In this document: in pieces, positions 1 to 9,141 of the stretch
Layout of the letters: each line of letters begins with the position of its first letter
Numbering within the stretch: position 1 is the first letter of the stretch
NCBI RefSeq assembly: GCF_030698125.1
Contig: NZ_JAUYNV010000006.1
Span: forward strand, 62,001 to 126,000
Direction: 5' to 3'
Length of the DNA stretch: 64,000 nucleotides
DNA from: Methyloversatilis sp.
Lineage (GTDB): Bacteria; Pseudomonadota; Gammaproteobacteria; Burkholderiales; Rhodocyclaceae
Translations under genes and position numbers: made by a program
The notes under the pieces: model-generated
Told to the model about the DNA's origin: nothing
Seen by the model: the letters and a program-made list of their open reading frames with translations, nothing else
Database searches by the model: none

Positions 1-907
1 CGGCCGGTGCGACCTCTGGCTGCAGTTCGGACAGGATGTCGCGCGCGTCATCCACCAGTTTGGCCCCCTGGCGGATCAACTGATGGCAGCCCTTGGACAG
101 CGGCGAGTGGATGGACCCCGGAATCGCGAACACCTCGCGCCCCTGGTCGCCGGCAAGGCGGGCGGTAATGAGCGTACCGCTGCGTGCTGCCGCCTCGACC
201 ACCAGCACACCGCGTGACAGGCCGGAAATGATGCGATTGCGGCGCGGAAAGTTCTCCCGGAGCGCCGGTGTGCCGAGCGGAAATTCGGTGACCACCGCAC
301 CCTGCGCGGCCACGCGGCGCGCGAGGTCCTGATTGCGCGGTGGGTAGATGCGGTCGGCACCGGTGCCGATTACCGCAATGGTCGAACCCGGACCGTCGAG
401 CGCACCGTTGTGGGCGGCGGCGTCGCAGCCCAGCGCGAGGCCGCTGACGATGGTCAGGCCGCCGCGCGACAGCTCGCGCGCAAATTGTTCGGCTGTCTGC
501 GCGCCCTGCGCGGTGGCGTTGCGCGCGCCGACAATGGCCAGCGCACGCCGGTTAAGCAGCTCGACGCGGCCTTTTACGTACAGCAGCGTCGGCGGGTCGG
601 AAATTTCCAGCAGTGCTTGCGGATACGCGGCGTCTGCCAGTGTCACGAGGTGATTGCCGGGCTGCTGCGCCCAGTCGAGCGTACGGGCAATCGCTGCATC
701 GTCATCGAAGGCGGCCAGCAGGCGGGCCGCCTTGTCGCCGACCGCCGCCGCGATCGCCGGGCCGGATGCCGCGAATACCCGCTCGGGCGGACCGAATGCC
801 GACAGCAGACGGCGTTGCGCCTCCAGCCCGAGTCCGCGTGTCAGCGTGAGCCGCAGCCAGGCTGCGAGCGAAGCATCGGATACGGGCGCCACCGGCGACC
901 GCGCCAT
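1..907 (-). CDS. dprA: DNA processing protein DprA (3' end outside window)
   Basis: DprA/Smf binds incoming single-stranded DNA in the cytoplasm and loads RecA during natural transformation. The frame stays open from an ATG at 907 to the window edge, giving the first 302 residues; the C-terminal end is missing. An N-terminal helical region is followed by a Rossmann-like DprA domain with the family signatures VGARNAT, IVSGLALGCDAAAH and PRRNRIISGLS, and a late IPGSIHSPLSKG stretch. The ATG lies 14 nt after the stop of the LysM gene on the same strand, so the two are probably co-transcribed; no good ribosome-binding site is visible there. The family is confidently recognised. Whether the strain is transformable cannot be told from this window. 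Confidence 0.93.
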   Translation of the reverse strand, partial: MARSPVAPVSDASLAAWLRLTLTRGLGLEAQRRLLSAFGPPERVFAASGPAIAAAVGDKAARLLAAFDDDAAIARTLDWAQQPGNHLVTLADAAYPQALLEISDPPTLLYVKGRVELLNRRALAIVGARNATAQGAQTAEQFARELSRGGLTIVSGLALGCDAAAHNGALDGPGSTIAVIGTGADRIYPPRNQDLARRVAAQGAVVTEFPLGTPALRENFPRRNRIISGLSRGVLVVEAAARSGTLITARLAGDQGREVFAIPGSIHSPLSKGCHQLIRQGAKLVDDARDILSELQPEVAPA

Positions 908-921
908 CGAGCCGTCGGCGT

Positions 922-1941
922 TCAGGGCTTGCGGACGCGGTCGCCGACGGTGATCGGGCGCTTGGCATCCATCACCAGCGCGTAGGAAATGGTGTCGAAC
1001 ACCCGGAACACGAACACCACGCCCGAACGTTCATCCGGCATCTGGAACGTGTTGATCTGCTGGTCGCGGCGCTCTGTGACCTGCTTGCCGGCGACAAAGG
1101 CGGCGAACACGTGGCCGACCTCCACACCATCGTTCGCGCCGCGGTTCAGCAGCACGACGTTGTGACGTCCGGCCGACGCTACGCCACCGACGATGCGTGC
1201 CACGCTGCCTTCGATATCCTTCTCGGGGGCACGCGGCACGTAGGCGACCAGTTCAGCCGGTGGCGCCGGCATCAAGCGGTCGCCCTTGCCCATTTCGAAC
1301 TGCGCTTTCTCGACTTCGAAAGTCGCCGGGTCGCCCTCGCGCGTCAGCCGCGCATCGCCGAGGTATTCGGCCTCGAAGCCGAGCACGGCCTTGGTCTCGG
1401 GATCGCGGATCGGGGCAGCCGGTCGATAGACATGCCACAGCGACGAGCTGTCGGTCACGCCGGTCACGTAGGCCACATCGCCCGCGCTGAGGTACACACG
1501 GCCTTCCTGCGTGCCGACGATGCGCGGCGCCGTTTCGTTGAAACCGGCTTCGACCGCAATCGGCCGGGTCAGGAAGGGTTCGATGGCCTTGTGCGGAATC
1601 GAGGCAATCGGCTCGGGCACCGCTTCTTCGTAGGTCCTGGGCGACAGTTTGACCGGCTGACCGACGCGCAGGCGAGGCGAACCGTTGAAATCTTCCAGAT
1701 AGACGATCTGCCCGGGGTAGATCAGGTGCGGGTTGCGGATCTGTTCGCGATTCATCCGCCAGACTTCGGGCCAGCGCCACGGCTCCTTCAGGAACAGGCC
1801 GGCAATGCCCCACAGCGTGTCGCCCGGCTTGACGACATGGCGATCAGGCGCGTTGCTGGCCATTGCGGGCGCACGGTCTGACTGGGCGAAGGCGGTCGCG
1901 CTTGAAAGGGCGACCAGCAGGGAGCATATAATCTTGCGCAT
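922..1941 (-). CDS. LysM peptidoglycan-binding protein, secreted
   Basis: Protein of 339 residues with an N-terminal signal peptide (MRKIICSLLVALSSATAFAQ). A LysM domain follows (about residues 36-85: HVVKPGDTLWGIAGLFL, then RNPHLIYPGQ), predicted to bind peptidoglycan in the periplasm. The remaining 250 residues are a conserved extension often seen in proteobacterial LysM proteins encoded beside dprA, without a recognisable catalytic motif. The start was placed at 1941 rather than upstream because a GAGG-type ribosome-binding site precedes it and the signal peptide begins there. It is transcribed away from def and followed after 14 nt by dprA. A cell-envelope role is inferred; the exact function is unknown. 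Confidence 0.85.
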   Translation of the reverse strand: MRKIICSLLVALSSATAFAQSDRAPAMASNAPDRHVVKPGDTLWGIAGLFLKEPWRWPEVWRMNREQIRNPHLIYPGQIVYLEDFNGSPRLRVGQPVKLSPRTYEEAVPEPIASIPHKAIEPFLTRPIAVEAGFNETAPRIVGTQEGRVYLSAGDVAYVTGVTDSSSLWHVYRPAAPIRDPETKAVLGFEAEYLGDARLTREGDPATFEVEKAQFEMGKGDRLMPAPPAELVAYVPRAPEKDIEGSVARIVGGVASAGRHNVVLLNRGANDGVEVGHVFAAFVAGKQVTERRDQQINTFQMPDERSGVVFVFRVFDTISYALVMDAKRPITVGDRVRKP

Positions 1942-2270
1942 GTTGTGGCCTCGCACTGGCGGATGCCGGTAGCACAACGGTTACGGACGGATGGTCGCCG
2001 CGTTTCGTGTTGCACCGCCGGAACCCGGCCGGGGGTTTGCCTCTCGATATTGGTTCAAGCGTTTGCTACGGCAGCGTGTGCGGCGACTTGAGCCACGCAC
2101 GTCCTGGTTCCGCCGCCGGAAATCATGGCTTGCATCATGGATTGCGGCGCGCGGAGCCTGACGGCAGGCAAGGCTCAGGCCATCGGCATGCATCAGTGTA
2201 GCAAGCTGCTTCAACTAATGACAGTCTGCATGAAAATTCACTGCTAATCCATTAAATCAGCACGACTTTT
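1942..2270. other. Divergent intergenic region, LysM gene / def
   Basis: About 330 nt separate the divergently transcribed LysM gene and def. No ORF here has a believable protein. The def-proximal 60 nt are AT-richer than their surroundings, as expected for a promoter, but I cannot assign -35 and -10 boxes with confidence. A weak imperfect dyad (CCGGAAATCATG ... CATGGATTGCGG, about 2116-2147) is present and has no known meaning. Confidence 0.5.
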
Positions 2271-2774
2271 ATGGCACTACTCCCGATACTGAAGTTTCCC
2301 GATCCCCGTCTGCGCAAGAAGGCGTCGCCGGTGCACGCGGTCGATGAAAGCACCCGCAGACTGGCCGCCGACATGGCGGAAACGATGTATGCCGCACCCG
2401 GAATCGGACTGGCCGCGACCCAAGTCGATGTGCACAAGCAGGTCATCGTGATCGATATCAGTGAGGACAAGACCGGGCTGATCACGCTGATCAACCCGCG
2501 CATCGTCGAGCGCGACGGCGAGCAGGTGTATGAGGAAGGCTGTCTGTCGGTGCCCGGCATCTACGAAAAGGTGACGCGCTCGGAGCACATCCGGGTGATC
2601 ACGCTGTCGCTCGACGGCGTCGAGCACGAGATCGAGGCACACGGCCTGCTTGCCGTGTGCATCCAGCACGAAATGGATCACCTGCAGGGCAAGGTGTTCG
2701 TCGACCACCTGTCGCTACTGAAGCAGACCCGCATCAAGAACCGCATCGCGAAGCAGGCCCGCGAAAGCGCCTGA
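2271..2774 (+). CDS. def: Peptide deformylase
   Basis: Removes the formyl group from the N-terminal formyl-methionine of nascent proteins, at the ribosome exit. The 167-residue length is typical. All three family motifs are present: GIGLAATQ (residues 44-51), EEGCLSVP with the metal ligand Cys91, and HEMDH (133-137) with the two His ligands and catalytic Glu134. The stop codon overlaps the fmt start as TGATG (2772-2776), so the enzymes that remove and add the formyl group are translationally coupled, the usual bacterial def-fmt arrangement. Confidence 0.97.
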   Translation: MALLPILKFPDPRLRKKASPVHAVDESTRRLAADMAETMYAAPGIGLAATQVDVHKQVIVIDISEDKTGLITLINPRIVERDGEQVYEEGCLSVPGIYEKVTRSEHIRVITLSLDGVEHEIEAHGLLAVCIQHEMDHLQGKVFVDHLSLLKQTRIKNRIAKQARESA

Positions 2775-3733
2775 TGTCCTCATTCACTCCCACGGCCCGG
2801 CCGCGCATCGCGTTTGCCGGCACACCGGAATTCGCCGCCCGTGCGCTCGACGCGCTGATCGGTTTCGATTGCGACATCCCGCTCGTGCTGACCCAGCCTG
2901 ACCGGCCGTCCGGCCGCGGCATGAAGCTCACGCCCGGTCCGGTCAAGGCACGCGCCCTGGCACACGGTCTGACGGTGGCCCAGCCCGATACGCTGAAAAC
3001 GCCGGAACTGCGCGCGCCGCTGGCGGAGGCCGCGCCCGACCTGCTGGTGGTCGTCGCCTACGGCCTGCTGCTGCCGCGCGCCGTGCTCGATCTCCCGCGC
3101 CTCGGCTGCATCAACATCCACGCGTCGCTGCTGCCGCGCTGGCGCGGCGCTGCGCCGATACAGCGCGCCATTGAAGCGGGCGACGCCCGGACCGGCATCA
3201 CGTTGATGCAGATGGACATCGGCCTCGATACCGGCCCGATGCTGGCCGAATGCGCGGTCGACATCACGGACACCGACAGTGCCGCCTCGCTGCACGACCG
3301 GCTGGCCGAAGCCGGCGCGCGGCTGCTGATCGACACCTTGCCTGACCTGCTGGCCGGCCGCATCACGCCGCGCGCGCAGCCGGAGGCGGGCGCCTGCTAC
3401 GCCGCCAAGATCAGCAAGCACGAAGCGGCACTCGACTTTCGTCGTCCGGCGCTCGAACTGGGTCGCAGGCTGCGCGCCTTCGATCCCTTCCCCGGCGGGC
3501 TGATGACGGTGGAGGCCACGCCGATCAAGCTGTGGCGGGCCGAGGTGCTCGCGGAACCGGGCGCACCCGGCCTGATCAGCCGGGTCGATGATCATGGCGT
3601 GGTGATCGGCTGCGGCGAAGGATCGCTGTGCGTCACCGAACTGCAGAAGGCCGGCGGGCGCAGGCTGCCGGTCGCCGAATTCCTGCGCGGCCATCCTCTG
3701 GCGCCCGGCCAGCAGGCGCAACTTCCGGACTGA
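2774..3733 (+). CDS. fmt: Methionyl-tRNA formyltransferase
   Basis: Transfers a formyl group from 10-formyltetrahydrofolate to Met-tRNA(fMet) for translation initiation. The 319-residue protein has the N-terminal catalytic domain, with the formyl-transferase core around [16 protein letters not shown] and [18 protein letters not shown], and a C-terminal tRNA-binding domain of normal length. The ATG at 2774 was chosen because it overlaps the def stop and begins immediately before the conserved [11 protein letters not shown] strand; the longer upstream reading frame is only def read out of frame. About 90 nt separate it from htpX. Confidence 0.97.
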   Translation: MSSFTPTARPRIAFAGTPEFAARALDALIGFDCDIPLVLTQPDRPSGRGMKLTPGPVKARALAHGLTVAQPDTLKTPELRAPLAEAAPDLLVVVAYGLLLPRAVLDLPRLGCINIHASLLPRWRGAAPIQRAIEAGDARTGITLMQMDIGLDTGPMLAECAVDITDTDSAASLHDRLAEAGARLLIDTLPDLLAGRITPRAQPEAGACYAAKISKHEAALDFRRPALELGRRLRAFDPFPGGLMTVEATPIKLWRAEVLAEPGAPGLISRVDDHGVVIGCGEGSLCVTELQKAGGRRLPVAEFLRGHPLAPGQQAQLPD

Positions 3734-3822
3734 ATACCTGACGTCGCGTGCGCGGCACGCTTGAATTTTCGGCTATGTGCGCAATCTATAGCGCGTCCGA
3801 TTTTCACTGACGGGAAAGCACA

Positions 3823-4671
3823 ATGTTTGGCAACTGGCTGAAAACCTCGATCCTGATGGCCGGCATCGTCGCGCTGTTCGGTGTCGTCGGCGCGGCCATC
3901 GGCGGGCAGCAGGGCATGCTGCTGGCGCTCCTGTTCGGCGGCGCAATGAATGTGTGGGCGTACTGGTTTTCCGACAAGATGGTGCTGCGCATGTACAACG
4001 CGCGCGAAGTCGACGCCGCCTCGTCGCCCTATCTGTACAACATGGTGGCCGAACTGGCGCAGCGGGCCGGACTGCCGATGCCGCGCGTCTACCTCATCGA
4101 CGAAGCACAACCGAATGCCTTCGCAACCGGCCGCAATCCGGAGAACGCGGCCGTGGCGGCGACCACCGGCATCGTCCGCATGCTGTCCGCGCGCGAGCTG
4201 CGCGGCGTGATGGCGCACGAACTGGCGCACGTGAAGAACCGCGACATCCTGATCTCGACCATTTCGGCCACGGTGTCCGGCGCGATTTCGGCGCTGGCGC
4301 AGTTCGGCATGCTGTTTGGCGGCAGCCGCGATGCGGAAGGCCGCCCGGCCAATCCGGTGGTCGGCATCATTGTTGCCCTGCTGGCGCCGATTGCTGCCAT
4401 GCTGATCCAGATGGCGATCTCGCGCACACGCGAGTTCGGGGCCGACCGGGGTGGTGCGGAAATATCGGATGATCCGCATGCATTGGCCGACGCCCTCACT
4501 AAAATAGACGCTTTCGCGCGGGGTATCCCCATGGCGACCGCCGAAGCGCACCCGGAGACCGGCCAGATGATGATCATGAATCCCCTTTCGGGCGGCGGCC
4601 TGCGCGGCCTGTTCAGCACGCACCCGGCAACGGCGGAACGCGTGGCACGCCTGCTCGCGCTGGCCCGCTGA
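3823..4671 (+). CDS. htpX: Membrane zinc protease HtpX
   Basis: Inner-membrane M48 metalloprotease that degrades misfolded membrane proteins and is stress-induced in other bacteria. It has 282 residues with two N-terminal hydrophobic segments (about 5-25 and 30-50), the zinc motif HELAH near residue 130 ([11 protein letters not shown]), two further hydrophobic segments and the third-ligand region [10 protein letters not shown]. It ends with the family's C-terminal sequence containing [14 protein letters not shown]. The stop is followed 1 nt later by the next start, so the DUF2237 gene is probably co-transcribed. Confidence 0.96.
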   Translation: MFGNWLKTSILMAGIVALFGVVGAAIGGQQGMLLALLFGGAMNVWAYWFSDKMVLRMYNAREVDAASSPYLYNMVAELAQRAGLPMPRVYLIDEAQPNAFATGRNPENAAVAATTGIVRMLSARELRGVMAHELAHVKNRDILISTISATVSGAISALAQFGMLFGGSRDAEGRPANPVVGIIVALLAPIAAMLIQMAISRTREFGADRGGAEISDDPHALADALTKIDAFARGIPMATAEAHPETGQMMIMNPLSGGGLRGLFSTHPATAERVARLLALAR

Positions 4672-4672
4672 C

Positions 4673-5062
4673 ATGGATCGCGACTGGCGCCCTGACGGCA
4701 ATGCGCGCAACGTGCTTGGCGGGCCGCTCGAGCCCTGTTCGTTCAAGCCGCTGACCGGGTTTTTCCGCGACGGCTGCTGCAACACCGACGACAACGATCT
4801 GGGCTCACACACGGTGTGTGCGGTGATGACCGACGATTTCCTCGTGTTTTCCCGCGCCCGCGGCAACGACCTGTCGACGCCGCGTCCGGAGTACGACTTC
4901 CCGGGCCTGCAGGCGGGCGACCGCTGGTGCCTGTGCGCAGCACGCTGGCGCGAAGCCTTTGATGCCGGTCAGGCACCGCAAGTGATTCTGGTCGCCACGC
5001 ACGAGGCTGCGTTGCGCTATGTTCCGATCGAAGCGCTGCGCCAGCACGCCTGGGCGGGTTGA
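4673..5062 (+). CDS. DUF2237 family protein
   Basis: Small soluble protein of 129 residues belonging to the DUF2237 family, recognised from NVLGGPLEPCSF, GFFRDGCCNT, GSHTVCAVMT, RGNDLSTPRPE and GDRWCLCAARW. The conserved cysteines and acidic residues suggest a metal site, but no reaction is established for the family. Its ATG lies 1 nt after the htpX stop. The family assignment is secure and the function unknown. Confidence 0.9.
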   Translation: MDRDWRPDGNARNVLGGPLEPCSFKPLTGFFRDGCCNTDDNDLGSHTVCAVMTDDFLVFSRARGNDLSTPRPEYDFPGLQAGDRWCLCAARWREAFDAGQAPQVILVATHEAALRYVPIEALRQHAWAG

Positions 5063-5135
5063 TCATCCGGTTCGCCCCTGATTCCGGACGCACTCCGGAG
5101 CGGGTCACGACCCGGATTTTTCCGGTGCCCCTACC

Positions 5136-6443
5136 TTGAATTCCGCCTCTTCCGCCGGCCAGCCGGTCGCCGCCGATTCACTGGCTGCAGCCCTGCTTGG
5201 CGCAGCCCACGCCGTGGCTGCCGTGCTCAAGGGTGATGCGCTGGACGACGCGTTCAGCCGCACGCCCGACGCACTGTCGACCAATACCGCCGCCGTGCGC
5301 GACCTGGCCTACCAGTGTCTGCGCGCGCACGCCGCCATCGAGGCCCGGCTCGCCGTGCTGGTGCCCAAGCCGTTGCGCGAGCTCGACCGGCGTGCATTGC
5401 TGCTGGTCGCGCTGTGCCGTCTCGAGGCGCGACCCGACAGTGCGCACACCACGGTCAGCCAGGCGGTCGACGCGGCGCGCACGCTCGGTGGTGACCGCTA
5501 CGGCGGGCTGATGAATGCGGTGCTGCGCAGCGCGCAGCGGCGCGGCGCCGAACTCGACGCCGCCGCATCCGGTGACGATGCAGCGCGCCTGCAGCACCCG
5601 CGCTGGTGGCTTGACCGGCTGCGCCGCGATCACCCGAATCACTGGCAGGACATCGCGCAGCAGGGCAACAACCATCCGCCGATGGCGCTGCGCGTCAATC
5701 GCCGGCGCGCCTCCGTGGATGAGGTACAGGCCCGCCTGGCGGCCGAAGACATCGCGACCACCCGGCACGGCGACACGGGCCTGCTGCTTGAAAAGCCCTG
5801 CCCGGTCGCCCGCCTGCCGGGCTTCGCCGAAGGCTTGATGTCGGTGCAGGATCTCGGTGCCCAGCGCGCCGCCGGGCTGCTCGACGTGCGTGCCGGGCAG
5901 CGCGTGCTCGATGCCTGCGCAGCGCCCGGCGGCAAGGCATCGCATCTGCTGGAATGCGCCGACATCGAACTGCTGGCACTCGACCACAGCGCGCCGCGCG
6001 CGCAGCGCATCAGCGAAAACTTCGCGCGGCTGGGGCTGACCGGCCAGGTGCAGATCGGCGACGCCGCGGCGGTCGACGCGTGGTGGGACGGCCGTCCGTT
6101 CGAGCGCATCCTGGCTGACGTGCCGTGCAGCGCGTCCGGTGTCGTGCGGCGGCATCCGGACGCGAAGTGGTTGCGCCGGCCGGACGACATTGCCCGTTTC
6201 GCCAGGCAGCAGCGCGCCATCCTGGACAGCCTTTGGCGCGTGCTGGCGCCCGGTGGTAAATTGCTTTACGCCACCTGTTCGGTCTTCCGCGCGGAAAACC
6301 ACAAGCAGGTCGCTGCCTTCGTGACCCGCCATGCCGACTGCCAACGCCTGAGCCCATGCGGCGCATTCGATCTGCAACTGCTGCCGGACGCCGAGCATGA
6401 CGGGTTCTACTACGCCCTGCTGCAGAAAACCCCCGGTGTCTGA
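5136..6443 (+). CDS. rsmB: 16S rRNA m5C967 methyltransferase RsmB
   Basis: SAM-dependent methyltransferase that makes m5C967 in 16S rRNA. It has 435 residues: an N-terminal NusB-like RNA-binding domain (about 15-150) and a C-terminal Rossmann methyltransferase domain. The latter carries DACAAPGGK (SAM binding), DVPCSASGV (catalytic-loop PC motif) and YATCS with the second, catalytic cysteine. The start is taken as a TTG at 5136 because no in-frame ATG or GTG precedes the conserved NusB-like helix; this is uncertain. The end overlaps the GTG of the DUF4390 gene by 8 nt. Confidence 0.93.
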   Translation: MNSASSAGQPVAADSLAAALLGAAHAVAAVLKGDALDDAFSRTPDALSTNTAAVRDLAYQCLRAHAAIEARLAVLVPKPLRELDRRALLLVALCRLEARPDSAHTTVSQAVDAARTLGGDRYGGLMNAVLRSAQRRGAELDAAASGDDAARLQHPRWWLDRLRRDHPNHWQDIAQQGNNHPPMALRVNRRRASVDEVQARLAAEDIATTRHGDTGLLLEKPCPVARLPGFAEGLMSVQDLGAQRAAGLLDVRAGQRVLDACAAPGGKASHLLECADIELLALDHSAPRAQRISENFARLGLTGQVQIGDAAAVDAWWDGRPFERILADVPCSASGVVRRHPDAKWLRRPDDIARFARQQRAILDSLWRVLAPGGKLLYATCSVFRAENHKQVAAFVTRHADCQRLSPCGAFDLQLLPDAEHDGFYYALLQKTPGV

Positions 6444-7029
6444 ACGCCCGCCGCTCTGGCCGGGCGTCTGGCGCGTCGTCGTGGCCTGCCTGCTGGCGGT
6501 CTGCCTGGCGATGCCCGGCCACGTCGCGGCGGACGTTGAAATGCGCGACGTGCGGCTCGATCACGGCGACGAGGGCTATCAGCTGTCCACCGACATCGGC
6601 GTCACGCTGTCGCCGCGACTGGCCGAAGCGGTCATGCGCGGCGTGGCACTGTACTTCGTGCTCGAATTCGAAATCAGCCGGCCACGCTGGTACTGGCTCG
6701 ATGAAGAGGTGGTCGAGCGCGCGTTGACCTATCGCCTGAGCTATCACGCACTGACCCAGCAGTACCGGGTATCCACCGGCGCGCTGCACCAGGGCTTCGA
6801 CACGCTCGACGAAGCGCTCAAGCTGATCGGCCGACTGCGCAGCTGGCCGGTGATCGACTCGGCACGCCTGAAGCCCGGCGGCAACTACGTCGCCGCATTG
6901 CGCCTGCGGCTCGATGTGACGCAACTGCCCAAACCGTTCCAGCTCAGCGCGATGAGCAACCGTGACTGGACGCTTGAATCCGAATGGCAGCGCTGGGGCT
7001 TCACCGCGCAGCAGGCGGTGCCGCGATGA
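6436..7029 (+). CDS. DUF4390 secreted/membrane-anchored protein
   Basis: 197-residue protein with an N-terminal hydrophobic segment or signal peptide (VVVACLLAVCLAMPGHVAAD). The DUF4390 domain follows, recognised from DIGVTLSPRLAEAVMRGVALYF and FEISRPRWYWLDE-type sequence (quoted in parts). This family is almost always encoded between rsmB and ntrY in betaproteobacteria, as here. The GTG at 6436 is chosen because it gives a clean signal peptide and overlaps the rsmB stop; an ATG 39 nt upstream is possible. Its stop overlaps the ntrY ATG (ATGA), so coupling to the NtrYX sensor pathway is likely. Function unknown. Confidence 0.82.
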   Translation: MSERPPLWPGVWRVVVACLLAVCLAMPGHVAADVEMRDVRLDHGDEGYQLSTDIGVTLSPRLAEAVMRGVALYFVLEFEISRPRWYWLDEEVVERALTYRLSYHALTQQYRVSTGALHQGFDTLDEALKLIGRLRSWPVIDSARLKPGGNYVAALRLRLDVTQLPKPFQLSAMSNRDWTLESEWQRWGFTAQQAVPR

Positions 7030-9128
7030 GGAACTTCATCTTCGCCAGCGCCGCGCTCAGTGGCGTGCTGCTGCTGCTGCTGTCGCTGGCCAGCGAAAAC
7101 ACCGCGCTGTTTGCGCGCAGCTACCCGTTGCTGCTCGGCCTGAATGTTGCCGTGGCGCTCGGTCTGCTCGGTCTGGTGACGTGGCTGGTGGCGCACCTGC
7201 TGCGCGAACACCGCGCCGCCGTGTTCGGCTCGCGCCTGAAGCTGCGCCTGTTCGCGGCGTTTGCCGCACTGGCGGTGGCGCCGGGCGCGCTGATCTACGT
7301 GCTGTCGGTGAATTTCGTGTCGCGTTCCGTCGATTCGTGGTTCAACGTGCGCATCGAACAGGCACTCGAAGGCGGCCTCATCCTCGGGCGCAACACACTC
7401 GACTACCTGTCAGCCGACCTGCTTGAAAAGGCCCGCACGATGGCGCGCGACCTGTCCGACACACCGCCGCTCAAACGCAGCGCACGGCTCGACGTGCTGC
7501 GCGAACAGGCCGGTGTGGCCAGTGCAACGCTGATTTCGCCGCAGGGGCAGGTGGTCACGACCAGCTCGGCGGCCACCCAGCTCGTGCCGGCATTGCCGTC
7601 GCCGTCGCAGCTGCGGCGGGCGCGCCAGGGCATGGGCCTGACCACGGTGGACACCGACAGCAATGACGGCCTGACCGTGCGTGCGCTGGTATTCATCGGC
7701 GGCGCAACGCTGGCATCCGACGCCCCGGTGCTGCAGTTGCTCCAGCCGCTGCCGGCCTCGCTCGCGCTGAACGCGGAAGCGGTGCAGAGCGCCTATCGCG
7801 ACTATCAGGAACTGTCGCTGGCGCGCGCCGGGCTCAAGCGGATTTTCGCGCTGACGCTGACGCTGGCACTGTTGCTTGCGCTGCTGTCGGCGCTGGCCGT
7901 GGCTTTCGTGATCAGCCGGCGCATGTCGGCGCCGCTGTCCATCCTGGCGCGCGGTACCGATGCCGTGATGCAGGGCGACTTCAGCCCGATTCCGGCGCTC
8001 GCCACGCGCGACGAACTGGGCACGCTGACCCAGTCCTTCCGCCGCATGACCGAACAGCTCAACGATGCGCGCGCGCAGGCCGAGCGCAGCCGCAGCGAAA
8101 CCGAGGCGGCACGCACCTACCTCGAAGGCGTGCTCGGCAACCTGTCGACCGGTGTGCTGGCGTTCAGCCCGTCCACCCGGCTGCGCGCCGCCAACCAGGG
8201 CGCGCTGGCCATCCTGGATGACCGGCTCGAAGGCTGGGAAGACATTGCGCTGGCTCAGTGGCCGCGCCATCCGGAGTTGCGCGACACCATCCTGGCGGCC
8301 ATCGACGAGGGGCAGGAGTCATGGAGCCGGCAGATCGATATCGCCGATCCGGTCGGCCCGGGCAAGACGCTGCTGCTGCGCGGCTCGCAGCTGCCGCAGG
8401 CCGGCGGCGGCGGTTTCGTCGTGGTGTTCGACAACATCACGCAGCTGATCGCGGCGCAACGCAGCGCCGCATGGGGCGAGGTGGCGCGCCGGCTGGCGCA
8501 CGAGATCAAGAATCCGCTGACGCCGATCCAGCTGTCGGCCGAGCGGCTGCAGTTCAAGCTGTCCGACAAGCTCGACGAGGACGGCCAGCGCCTGCTGGCG
8601 CGCGCGACTTCGACCATCGTCGATCAGGTCGAGGCAATGAAGAACATGGTCAATTCCTTCCGCGACTATGCGCGCCTGCCGCAGCCGGTGCTGACGTCGC
8701 TTGACCTGAACCGGCTGGTGGACGAAGTGCTCGGCCTGTACGAAAACTCGACGCCGCGCATCGAACGGCAGCTGGCAAACGATCTGCCGCACATCAGCGG
8801 CGACGCCGGCCAGCTGCGACAGGTCATCCACAACCTGCTGCAAAATGCGCAGGACGCCTCGGCCGATGCCGGCGCCCCGCAGATCAGCGTACATACGCGT
8901 CGCCGCGGCAATCGCGTCGAACTGTCGGTGCGCGACAACGGCCACGGCTTTCCGGCCCAGGTGCTGGCGCGCGCGTTCGAACCCTATGTCACGTCGAAAG
9001 CACGTGGCACAGGCCTGGGGCTGGCCATCGTGAAGAAGATCGTGGATGAGCACGATGGTCGGATCGAAATCGAAAACATCGCGCCGCAAGGCGCTGAAAT
9101 CCGCATTGCGCTGCCGCTGGCAGCCTGA
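7026..9128 (+). CDS. ntrY: Sensor histidine kinase NtrY
   Basis: Membrane kinase of the NtrYX two-component system, which responds to nitrogen or redox conditions in other proteobacteria. The 700-residue protein has two N-terminal membrane helices (about 5-25 and 35-60), a large extracytoplasmic sensor region and another membrane helix near 275-300. A HAMP domain, a PAS domain (about 365-475), HisKA with HEIKNPLTPIQLSAERL (phospho-accepting His) and HATPase_c with DNGHGFP and GTGLGLAIVKK follow. The ATG at 7026 overlaps the preceding stop as ATGA. NtrX starts 13 nt downstream. Confidence 0.95.
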   Translation: MRNFIFASAALSGVLLLLLSLASENTALFARSYPLLLGLNVAVALGLLGLVTWLVAHLLREHRAAVFGSRLKLRLFAAFAALAVAPGALIYVLSVNFVSRSVDSWFNVRIEQALEGGLILGRNTLDYLSADLLEKARTMARDLSDTPPLKRSARLDVLREQAGVASATLISPQGQVVTTSSAATQLVPALPSPSQLRRARQGMGLTTVDTDSNDGLTVRALVFIGGATLASDAPVLQLLQPLPASLALNAEAVQSAYRDYQELSLARAGLKRIFALTLTLALLLALLSALAVAFVISRRMSAPLSILARGTDAVMQGDFSPIPALATRDELGTLTQSFRRMTEQLNDARAQAERSRSETEAARTYLEGVLGNLSTGVLAFSPSTRLRAANQGALAILDDRLEGWEDIALAQWPRHPELRDTILAAIDEGQESWSRQIDIADPVGPGKTLLLRGSQLPQAGGGGFVVVFDNITQLIAAQRSAAWGEVARRLAHEIKNPLTPIQLSAERLQFKLSDKLDEDGQRLLARATSTIVDQVEAMKNMVNSFRDYARLPQPVLTSLDLNRLVDEVLGLYENSTPRIERQLANDLPHISGDAGQLRQVIHNLLQNAQDASADAGAPQISVHTRRRGNRVELSVRDNGHGFPAQVLARAFEPYVTSKARGTGLGLAIVKKIVDEHDGRIEIENIAPQGAEIRIALPLAA

Positions 9129-9141
9129 AAGTCAGGAAAAC